Source: Bacteroidales bacterium (GTDB taxonomy: Bacteria; Bacteroidota; Bacteroidia; Bacteroidales; VadinHA17). From it: 9,605 nt of DNA. The number at the start of each line of letters is the position of its first letter. Within the stretch, counting starts at the first letter, position 1. Below are positions 1-6,941 of this stretch, piece by piece. Below the pieces are notes generated by a model. That model was not told where the DNA came from. It saw nothing but the letters and a program-made list of their open reading frames with translations, and ran no database searches. The translations under genes were made by a program, and so were the position numbers. The stretch is from contig CP070687.1 of assembly GCA_020353115.1 (NCBI GenBank), forward strand, positions 2,700,305-2,709,909, written 5' to 3'.

Positions 1-2461
1 AACGGACTTCGATGTGTTTTTCCTGGTTGACACGATTGATTTCACTGCTTCCTGTAGCATAAACTATATCCCCCAGGCTTTCGAGTTCATATGTACTTCC
101 ACTGGCTGCCCGTACAGAAAGTTGCTTCAGGTCATCCATGGTTTTTTCCCTGTTCTCCCCGTCTTCCCGGTTCTTTATAATAATATCGTACTCCTCAGTC
201 CCCTGCTTGAACTTTATCCCGGAAGAGAATTCGTTCTGGAATGAGTTCAGTTCGTTTACTATTGATGCCAGGGGTATTCCGTATTGACTCAGGATTTGCT
301 GATCAAAAGAGATATGGATTTCCGGTCGGTTATCTGAAATACTCATAGAAGCGGAGTTAACCGAAGACATACCTTCCAGGAAGTACCTGACATCTTCAGC
401 CACGTTTCGCATGCGTTCGAAATCCTGTCCTTTTACTACCACTTTCTCCTCCTCTGAACCTATCCCAAGCATTCGTTCGAATCCTCCTCCCGGACCGCCT
501 CCAGGCATACCGGCGCCACCATATCCTGAAGTGGGCCGGTCCATACTTATTTCAGCGGGCTGTATATCCTCTATACGTTCCTGGATATCTCGCTTTATCT
601 GGGCGAGTGTCCGTTCATTGATTTTCTTATAACCCTCCTGTAAATTGATGGTTACCACAGCTTCATCCTCGTATACCTTGCTGATCACATCCCCCTTCTC
701 CTCCAGGGTTTCAACATTGGATTCAATTTGTTCCACAACATGGTTGGTGGTTTCCAGGGTTGCGCCTCCCGGCATCGTCACATACAAATTGAATTCCGGT
801 GTATCCACTTCCTGAAGCGAACTGATGCTGATTGCCAGACTAATGAAGACTGCAATAAAAAACAGGAATACGGCTCCGATGATGGTCCTTGCCGGATATC
901 TCATACAGGCTTTAAGCAGGACAATATAGATCCTTACCAACCGGTTATCGGAAGAAAAGGTCCTGAACCGCAATTTTCCTATCTGCAATCTTTTTCTGAT
1001 AAAAAAATGTGTTGTCATAGGGATCAGCATCAGGGCTACCAGAAGGGAGACTCCCAGGGTTGAGATAATTGAAACACCAACGTTCTTTCCCAAAAGGCTT
1101 ATAAGAAAATCCGACGCAAAAAGGAAGGGTAGAAAAACGGCCATGGTGGTAAGGGTGGCGGCAAATATCGAACGCCATACCTCCCTGGTTCCCTGGATGA
1201 CAGCCTTATCAACATCGCTTTTCCCGGTAACAATGCGATAGATGTTTTCCAACACAACGACACTATTATCCAGAAGCATTCCAATGGCTAGCGCCATACC
1301 AACCAGTGTCAGGCTGTTTATCGAAATGTTGAATGCATAAAAGAAGTTGAATGCCGTGAATACGGAGATGGGAATGGCCAGGGCAACGGTAATAACCAGT
1401 CGAAGGTTCTTCAGGAATATCCATAGCAAACATATGGCCAGCAATCCTCCTATCACAGCAAGCCGTATGATGAGGTCAATGTTCTTCTCCATTGTCTCCG
1501 CCATGTTGTTCTGGATGACAATTTCAACATCTTTTGATCGAAGGTTACGGTTTAGCTGGTCAATGACCGCTTTGGTTCTGTGAGACAAATCGATCATGTT
1601 TTCCTGAAGGTCCCGTACGAGCTGAACGGTTACAGCCTCCTTCCCGTTTACCCTGCTATATGAAGTTTCCTCTTTAACCCCAAAAAAGATATCGGCAATA
1701 TCTTTAAGAAGGATCGGCCCTCTGCCATCCACAACAAGGTTCTGAATGTCTTCTATATCAAAATATTCCGCCGTAACATTGACGAAATACCTGCGGCTGT
1801 TTTCAATCACATCCCCAACAAATGTTTTGGTTTTGGTGCTTTGTGAAAGCAGGCTTCGTACCTGTGAGGGATAGATACCGTGGGCCTTGCATGCTTCCTC
1901 ATCCAGAATGATCTCGATCGACTTCTGCCGCCCGCCAAATACTTCAACACCGGCGATTCCATCCACATTCTCCAGCTCAGGTTTAATGTCCTGGTCCACC
2001 ACATTCCTGACCCTGTCGGTACCTCCGCTGCCGCGGACCTGTAATCCCATGAACTGATTTGACAGTTGCTCCAAATCGATCTTTACCACCTGGACGTAAA
2101 ATTCTTCCGGAAGGGTTGGTTTTATTGTCTCAACCCTTTCCTGGAGTCTTAAGTATGCGTATTTGATGTTCGTTTTTTGTGTAAACGAAATATAGATAAC
2201 TCCCCTTCTTGAGGTGGCTGTTGATTCGATTTCTTCTATTCCCTCCAGGGAGCCGACGACTCCTTCCAAAGGAATAATGGCCTCGTTTTCCATGTACTTC
2301 GGATCAACCTCAAGCGGACTAGCCACATTTACAATTAACACAGGAAGTTCTGCATTGGGAATCAGTTCAACTGGAAGGTTCTTATAGGAAATATAACCCA
2401 GCAATGTTAATCCGATGAACAACATGCTGATCAGGGTCTTCCTATGTATGATGAATTTCAT
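1..2461 (-). CDS. RND efflux permease, second copy (3' end cut by window edge)
   Basis: This is an inner-membrane, proton-driven RND (AcrB/HAE-like) permease that would export substrates through an adaptor and a TolC channel. I translated it from the ATG at 2461; it stays open to the window edge, giving 820 residues, with the frame checked at several points. The N-terminus MKFIIHRKTLISMLF leads into TM1 (about residues 9-25) and the LPVELIPNAELP segment typical of RND proteins. A first periplasmic domain follows, then TM2-TM6 with the TM4 motif GMLLDNSVVVLEN (D398, N399), then TM7 at about 525-548 and part of the second periplasmic domain. Family members usually run 1000-1070 residues, so some 200-250 residues, including TM8-TM12, lie outside. 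A Gly/Pro-rich insert sits at 646-660. AGAGGA ends 3 nt before the ATG. The gene follows a complete RND permease gene after a 185-bp gap and is a different protein. Family is certain; substrate is unknown. Confidence 0.93.
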   Translation of the reverse strand, partial: MKFIIHRKTLISMLFIGLTLLGYISYKNLPVELIPNAELPVLIVNVASPLEVDPKYMENEAIIPLEGVVGSLEGIEEIESTATSRRGVIYISFTQKTNIKYAYLRLQERVETIKPTLPEEFYVQVVKIDLEQLSNQFMGLQVRGSGGTDRVRNVVDQDIKPELENVDGIAGVEVFGGRQKSIEIILDEEACKAHGIYPSQVRSLLSQSTKTKTFVGDVIENSRRYFVNVTAEYFDIEDIQNLVVDGRGPILLKDIADIFFGVKEETSYSRVNGKEAVTVQLVRDLQENMIDLSHRTKAVIDQLNRNLRSKDVEIVIQNNMAETMEKNIDLIIRLAVIGGLLAICLLWIFLKNLRLVITVALAIPISVFTAFNFFYAFNISINSLTLVGMALAIGMLLDNSVVVLENIYRIVTGKSDVDKAVIQGTREVWRSIFAATLTTMAVFLPFLFASDFLISLLGKNVGVSIISTLGVSLLVALMLIPMTTHFFIRKRLQIGKLRFRTFSSDNRLVRIYIVLLKACMRYPARTIIGAVFLFFIAVFISLAISISSLQEVDTPEFNLYVTMPGGATLETTNHVVEQIESNVETLEEKGDVISKVYEDEAVVTINLQEGYKKINERTLAQIKRDIQERIEDIQPAEISMDRPTSGYGGAGMPGGGPGGGFERMLGIGSEEEKVVVKGQDFERMRNVAEDVRYFLEGMSSVNSASMSISDNRPEIHISFDQQILSQYGIPLASIVNELNSFQNEFSSGIKFKQGTEEYDIIIKNREDGENREKTMDDLKQLSVRAASGSTYELESLGDIVYATGSSEINRVNQEKHIEVR

Positions 2462-2464
2462 GAT

Positions 2465-2470
2465 TCCTCT
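2465..2470 (-). promoter_or_regulatory. Shine-Dalgarno-like AGAGGA before the second RND gene
   Basis: On the minus strand AGAGGA is followed by ATC and then the ATG at 2461. The spacer is short (3-4 nt), but this is the clearest purine-rich ribosome-binding candidate in the window and it supports that start. The other starts here show little or none. Confidence 0.4.
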
Positions 2471-2477
2471 ATCTTCG

Positions 2478-2501
2478 CCTTTGCGGCTTTGCGCCTTTGC
2501 G
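2478..2501 (-). repeat. 8-bp tandem repeat, three CGCAAAGS units (left arm)
   Basis: Read on the minus strand, three adjacent 8-mers run CGCAAAGG, CGCAAAGC, CGCAAAGG. A degenerate fourth unit, CGAAGATA, continues to 2470, close to the start of the second RND gene. The phase matches the right arm at 2524-2547, which is in the opposite orientation. Similar CGCAAAG-type short-period repeats occur between genes in many environmental bacterial genomes; that comparison is from memory. Confidence 0.65.
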
Positions 2502-2523
2502 GTTTTACGTGATAATGACCTCT

Positions 2524-2547
2524 CGCAAAGACGCCAGGACGCATAAG
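2524..2547 (+). repeat. 8-bp tandem repeat, degenerate CGC-phased units (right arm)
   Basis: On the plus strand three consecutive 8-mers run CGCAAAGA, CGCCAGGA, CGCATAAG. The first unit differs from the left-arm unit at one position, and all three keep CGC at the same phase. The arm is inverted relative to 2478-2501 and separated from it by 22 nt, so first units could pair as a stem in RNA or single-stranded DNA. Confidence 0.55.
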
Positions 2548-2602
2548 GTAATTATCGCGCCGTGCTTCTGTATTACAATTTCAATCCTTTCCTCTTTACG
2601 AC

Positions 2603-2633
2603 CTCACGGCTTCGTGTGAGATAAACTTCTCAC
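2603..2633. repeat. CTCAC / GTGAG(A) / TCTCAC alternative hairpin cluster
   Basis: GTGAGA (2616-2621) and TCTCAC (2628-2633) form a perfect 6-bp inverted repeat around a 6-nt loop. The GTGAG at 2616-2620 could instead pair with CTCAC at 2603-2607, so the two hairpins exclude each other. The cluster begins 13 nt past the stop of the complete RND gene in transcription order. There is no following T-run, so it is not a classic intrinsic terminator. It may be part of the neighbouring repeat or may stabilise the 3' end of the transcript. Confidence 0.4.
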
Positions 2634-2646
2634 CAGTACGCGTATC

Positions 2647-5600
2647 CTACGTTTTGCCAAAGCGTAATTTTTCTTTCAATTGGTCCAAAACATAATAGAC
2701 ACATGGTATTACGATCAGCGTAAGGATGGTTGAAGTTACCAGTCCCCCGATCACGGCAATAGCCAACGGAGACCGAAGGGAGGCACTCTCACCAAATCCA
2801 AACGTTAGGGGTAACAGCGCAAGTATAGTCGTTATACTCGTCATTACGATAGGCCGGATACGAACCCGGCCGGCTTCGATTATGGCCTCTTTCCTTGACA
2901 TTCCATCCCGAATACGCTGGTTAATGACATCTACCAGTATAATGGAATCATTCACTGCAATGCCCGCCAGCATAATGATACCGATATAGGCCATGATATT
3001 AAGTGTCAGTCCAAGAATAAAAAAGATCAGAACTGCTCCGACACCTGCCAGCGGAATGGTAAGCAGTATTGTAAAGGGATGAACCAGGGATTCAAACTGG
3101 GAAGCAAGGACCATATAAACCAGGATAATGGAAAGCAGCAGTGCGAATGTCAGGCTGCTCATCGATTCCTTCCTTTTAAGTTCCTCTCCAACCAGCTGAA
3201 TCCTGTAATCCGGTGGTACGTCAATTTGGGAGATCTGTTCTTCAAGCTGATGCACAAGATGGTCAAACGGAATGTTCTTTCGATACTGTGTCGTGATTTT
3301 CCCGATACGGCTCTGGTTCCGCCGGTGTATCTCTTTGGGAGCTACGGTGGTTCTGATGGTTGCCAAATCGGAAAGGTGAAACGTTTCCGTACCGCTCCGG
3401 ATCTGTGTATTATACAATTGAGACAAACTGATATCCGGCAGTTTAATAGTTATATCCTTCATTTCCCCTTCATTTTCAAACTGTCCGGCTTTTTTCCCCA
3501 TCAACTGATCCGTCAATTGATTACTGATGCCATTCACATCCACATTATACAATCCAGCCCTGAGGCGATCGATGACTACTTCAATTTCCGGGTAGCCTTC
3601 TTGGATGGACGTTTTGATATTATATAACTCATCCATGTCCCGGATCAGATCCAGCACCTGTTCGGTAAGCCCTTCAATTTGTCCAAAATCCTCTCCCTGT
3701 ATCTCTATTTCCACCGGAGCATCACTGGTTCCCAGGATTTCCTGTAATGCAGTTTCATCCTTGATGAACCGTACTTCCAGATCCGGTATATCCTTTACAA
3801 CCCTTCCCAGCGAAGATATGATAGCATCACTGGAGAGTTCACCATCCTTATCCAGAATGATTTTAATGGAAGCGGTGTTTTCGTCCTCAAAAATGGTCCG
3901 TTCATCGGACCCGGTCTCGGCAGAGGGACCAATCTGACTGTAAACTACATCCAGTTCATCCCCGAGGATATCCACTATTATCTCCTCGATGGACTGAACG
4001 GTACCGGCTGTCCGTTCCAGCTGGGTTCCTTCCGGTAATTCCAGCTCCAGAGAAAATTCTCTTGTGTCCGTGCCGGGCATAAACTCACTTCCAACAATGT
4101 GGATAAGAAAGACAGATGTTGCAACCAGCAGTATTGCAACCGGAATTATGATCCATCGATGATCTATGATCCTGTTCAGTACTGCCGGATACCATTTGAA
4201 CTGCACCGATCCTTTTCTGTAAGATGCCGGGGGTTTTTTAAAGAACCGGTGAACCAGTACAGGGATAACCAGAATGGCAATAAACAGCGAGGAGATGAGG
4301 GAAAAAGCAACGGTCCATGCCTGATCCTTGAACAACTCACCCGATGCTCCATGAAGATACACGATAGGCAAAAAGACCACGATGGTGGTGATGGTTGAGG
4401 CAGTGATGGCACCACCTACTTCTGCGGTACCTTTAATTGCTGCATCTCTGACCGTCATTCCGGATTCCAGATTCCTGAAGATATTTTCCATGACAACAAC
4501 GGCATTGTCGACCAGCATTCCAGCACCCAGTGCAAGTCCTCCAAGGGTCATGACATTAATAGTAAGGCCGTTGAAATACATCAGGTTGAAGGTGGCAATG
4601 ATCGAAACCGGGATAGCAACACTGATGATAAACGTTGTTCCAATACGCCTGAGAAATACATAAAGAATAACGATCGCCAGCAGGATACCGATCAATCCTG
4701 TTTGTTCCACTTCATTAATGGCCGAAGTGATGAAATTTCCCTGGTCACGGATAACGATAAATTCATATCCGGGAAGTGCTTTTTCAATATCCTCAAATGC
4801 ATCCCTGAGGTCTTTTACGGCTTTCACGGTATTGAATTTTGTCTCCTTAAAGATCGACAGCCCAATGCACCGTTCCTGATTGATCCGTACGATATTCACC
4901 GGATCTTTATTTTGATATTTAATGGTAGCCACATCGTTCAGGAAAACCGGTACTTTATCCGTATTCACTTCCCCCTCTTCCTGTTGTGATACGTTTGCCT
5001 GGTCGATTCCCAATGTTTCCGGGGATTTATAACCGACAATGATATTTCCGATGTCGTCCAGATCCTCAAGCAGGCTAACTCCCTTGATAATGTACTGACG
5101 ACCCATCTCGACAATGGATCCACCCGATACGTTGCGGTTAAAGCGCTGAATCCTTTCCATGATATCATTGGTAGTCAGGTTATGCGCTTCAAGAATATAA
5201 CTATTCGTCTCAATCAACACTTCACTCTCCTCCTGTCCGGATAGTTTTACCTCCGCTATTCCTTCAAGCCGGATCAGTTCATTCCTCAGGTAGTTTTCTG
5301 CCGACTTACGAAGTTCATTCATATCTCCTATGGTACTGTGGGTAACGGCTACAATCATTACCGGAACTGCATTCGGATCGTGTTGTGTAATATTAAATTC
5401 ATCTATTTCAGAGTTCTGGCTATAGCTTGTAAGGGTTTTTTGAAGCTCAAGAAAGGCTTCATCCATATCCGTATCCCAGGAATATTCAACGGTAATCTGG
5501 GCCGATCCAACCCGGCATATTGAAGAAACCTGTACGGCTCCTTTCTGGCGGATGGAAAGCGATTCAATATTCTCTACATACTGTTTTTCAATCTCCTCCG

Positions 5601-5769
5601 GTGGCTTTTCTCCGGTTTTGATTTCAATAAATATTCTCGGGTTATTCAGATCAGGAAACAGATCGATTCCCAGTTTACCAAACGAAATTATGCCAAGCAG
5701 AATGACTGCAAGAACAATCATATAAATGGTAATGGGATAATTAACAGAAAATTCGGTTATTTTTCTCAC
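2647..5769 (-). CDS. RND efflux permease, complete (AcrB/HAE-like, 1040 aa)
   Basis: This is an inner-membrane proton/substrate antiporter that feeds the adaptor-TolC conduit encoded upstream. The layout is the classic duplicated RND fold: TM1 at about 14-32, first periplasmic domain to about 350, TM2 (357-372), TM3 (378-397), TM4 (403-427) with GMLVDNAVVVMEN, TM7 near 540-560, a second periplasmic domain, and TM8-TM12 from about 870 to 1025. By alignment D421 matches AcrB D407 and N422 matches D408, while N940-D941 in AGIAVNDSIILVD occupy the AcrB K940-N941 position. GRVRIRPIVMTSITT is a strong family signature near the C-terminus. Length is normal. The start is GTG, with an in-frame TGA 10 codons upstream, no better in-frame start between, and no obvious Shine-Dalgarno sequence. 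The N-terminus MRKITEFSVNYPIT is typical of the family. It lies 44 bp after the adaptor gene. Substrate class (drug, lipid, metal) cannot be decided; the metal-pump-type TM4 motif is not apparent. Confidence 0.96.
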   Translation of the reverse strand: MRKITEFSVNYPITIYMIVLAVILLGIISFGKLGIDLFPDLNNPRIFIEIKTGEKPPEEIEKQYVENIESLSIRQKGAVQVSSICRVGSAQITVEYSWDTDMDEAFLELQKTLTSYSQNSEIDEFNITQHDPNAVPVMIVAVTHSTIGDMNELRKSAENYLRNELIRLEGIAEVKLSGQEESEVLIETNSYILEAHNLTTNDIMERIQRFNRNVSGGSIVEMGRQYIIKGVSLLEDLDDIGNIIVGYKSPETLGIDQANVSQQEEGEVNTDKVPVFLNDVATIKYQNKDPVNIVRINQERCIGLSIFKETKFNTVKAVKDLRDAFEDIEKALPGYEFIVIRDQGNFITSAINEVEQTGLIGILLAIVILYVFLRRIGTTFIISVAIPVSIIATFNLMYFNGLTINVMTLGGLALGAGMLVDNAVVVMENIFRNLESGMTVRDAAIKGTAEVGGAITASTITTIVVFLPIVYLHGASGELFKDQAWTVAFSLISSLFIAILVIPVLVHRFFKKPPASYRKGSVQFKWYPAVLNRIIDHRWIIIPVAILLVATSVFLIHIVGSEFMPGTDTREFSLELELPEGTQLERTAGTVQSIEEIIVDILGDELDVVYSQIGPSAETGSDERTIFEDENTASIKIILDKDGELSSDAIISSLGRVVKDIPDLEVRFIKDETALQEILGTSDAPVEIEIQGEDFGQIEGLTEQVLDLIRDMDELYNIKTSIQEGYPEIEVVIDRLRAGLYNVDVNGISNQLTDQLMGKKAGQFENEGEMKDITIKLPDISLSQLYNTQIRSGTETFHLSDLATIRTTVAPKEIHRRNQSRIGKITTQYRKNIPFDHLVHQLEEQISQIDVPPDYRIQLVGEELKRKESMSSLTFALLLSIILVYMVLASQFESLVHPFTILLTIPLAGVGAVLIFFILGLTLNIMAYIGIIMLAGIAVNDSIILVDVINQRIRDGMSRKEAIIEAGRVRIRPIVMTSITTILALLPLTFGFGESASLRSPLAIAVIGGLVTSTILTLIVIPCVYYVLDQLKEKLRFGKT

Positions 5770-5813
5770 CCGTTGGAGTATATGTTTAGTACAAAATCAA
5801 TTAATATATTTTA

Positions 5814-6926
5814 TCACCGGATAATTCTTACTTTTGACTGGTTTCTGAGTGTCTCAAACCCACTAATCACAAGCCTTTCATTCAGTTCAAGTCCCCCAAC
5901 CACCTCTATGTGTGTCGGGTTCTCAAGTCCGGTCACCAGGATTCGTTCTTCTGCTGCCCCCTTATCGACAACGTAGACGGTTTTTCCTCGCTGTTTTACC
6001 AGTACAATGTCCTTGGGTATTACAATGGTACTATCCTCACTGGCCACTATGATTTCCGACCTGACAAACATTCCCGGTCTGAGGATGAGGTCAGGATTTG
6101 CGATCATGACCGATCCCTTAAATGTTCTTGTTTGAGAATCAATAGCCGGAGATAGTTGGGTAATGGTACCCGACAGGGTATCGTCTGCAAGGGTATAATT
6201 CATGATCCGGACTGCCTGGTTAACCTTTACTTTCCCCAGTTCCTTTTCCGGTAATTGGATCTCCAGGTATAGCCGACTGTAATCCATGATCTTCACCATG
6301 GGGAGCGAGGCTTCTACCCTTATGCCTTCCGTATAGTAAGGCAGATCAACTATAACCCCGGTAAACGATGCTTTTATAGCCATTTTCTCCAATTGCAGGA
6401 GGGCATTCTCATAGGCATACTTGGCATTGATAAAGCTGATCTCTGCATTCTTTAATTCTCTCAGGGTCACCCCTCCTTTATCGTACAAGGATTGCTGTTT
6501 GGTGAACTCTCTTTCAGAAATATCCAGGTTGAGCTTCTGTGATTCAATCTTTATTTCATTTTCAAATGCAGGATCTTCCAGACGAATCACGGTCTGCCCC
6601 TCTCTTACAAGATCACCCAACGCATACCTGCGTCCGGTGGCAGGATTCTCCGCCAGCCTGTAATAACCGGGAATCTGGGATTTGAGCAGCACTTCCTTGG
6701 TGGGAAGAACCGTTCCGGTTGACGTAACGTATTGCTCGATCGATCGGGATTTTACCTCCTCCACCGTCACCGGGACTGCAATTTCTGTATCCAGGTCATC
6801 CTGCCGGTTACGGCAGGATAACAGCAGGAGGACTATTGATGCGATAACAATAAACGAGCTTTTGAAATTGGTTTTTCTTGTACTCATTACCTCAGTTTTT
6901 AAGATATCTGTACTGCTTTTGTTCAT
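5814..6926 (-). CDS. RND periplasmic adaptor (membrane fusion) lipoprotein
   Basis: This is the periplasmic adaptor that bridges the RND permease and the outer-membrane channel. A hydrophobic leader ends in LLLLSC, a lipobox with the lipidated Cys at residue 38, so it is probably a lipoprotein processed by signal peptidase II. Then follow a barrel/lipoyl first half (about 51-117, with TSTGTVLPTKEVLLKSQIPG), an alpha-hairpin coiled coil (about 120-178), the second lipoyl half (IKASFTGVIVDLPY), a beta-barrel domain, and a membrane-proximal C-terminal domain. Full length is 370 residues, normal for the family. The ATG at 6926 lies 15 bp after the TolC-like stop. An ATG at 6887 (residue 14) would give a more typical 25-residue lipoprotein leader, with GAGG only 2 nt before it, so the true start is uncertain. 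The stop is 44 bp before the RND GTG. Family is secure; the cargo is unknown. Confidence 0.94.
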   Translation of the reverse strand: MNKSSTDILKTEVMSTRKTNFKSSFIVIASIVLLLLSCRNRQDDLDTEIAVPVTVEEVKSRSIEQYVTSTGTVLPTKEVLLKSQIPGYYRLAENPATGRRYALGDLVREGQTVIRLEDPAFENEIKIESQKLNLDISEREFTKQQSLYDKGGVTLRELKNAEISFINAKYAYENALLQLEKMAIKASFTGVIVDLPYYTEGIRVEASLPMVKIMDYSRLYLEIQLPEKELGKVKVNQAVRIMNYTLADDTLSGTITQLSPAIDSQTRTFKGSVMIANPDLILRPGMFVRSEIIVASEDSTIVIPKDIVLVKQRGKTVYVVDKGAAEERILVTGLENPTHIEVVGGLELNERLVISGFETLRNQSKVRIIR

Positions 6927-6941
6927 TTGATTCTCATTAGT

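Larger units (their letters stand above)
2462..2646. other. 185-bp intergenic region between the two RND genes
   Basis: This is the only sizeable non-coding stretch. It contains 8-bp-period CGC-phased repeat arms (2478-2501 and 2524-2547) and hairpin arms at 2603-2633. I see no convincing gene and no hairpin followed by a T-run. Its short-period texture is unlike the flanking coding DNA, which suggests an inserted or dispersed intergenic repeat rather than a simple operon spacer. Confidence 0.6.

Noticed and set aside
945..1284. Two short minus-strand open frames (945-1178 and 1099-1284), possible signs of a frameshift in the second permease.
   Set aside because: They are in other frames. 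The permease frame itself reads through this region without a stop and with good RND sequence on both sides, so there is no evidence of a broken gene.
2551..2578. Sigma70-like promoter on the minus strand: TTGTAA (2578-2573), 16-nt spacer, GATAAT (2556-2551), ahead of the second RND gene.
   Set aside because: The match is moderate and lies partly in AT-rich spacer DNA where chance matches are common. Bacteroidota promoters usually follow a different consensus (TTTG with TAnnTTTG), which I do not find here. It is worth testing with transcript 5'-end data only.
2462..2646. CRISPR array in the intergenic repeat region.
   Set aside because: The repeat units are 8 bp, directly adjacent, and there are no spacers of CRISPR length. 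It is a short tandem/inverted repeat instead.
3079..3627. A 182-residue open frame on the plus strand.
   Set aside because: It lies fully inside and antisense to the well-supported RND permease gene, has no recognisable domain, and is a shadow of that gene. The same applies to the other plus-strand frames across the window.
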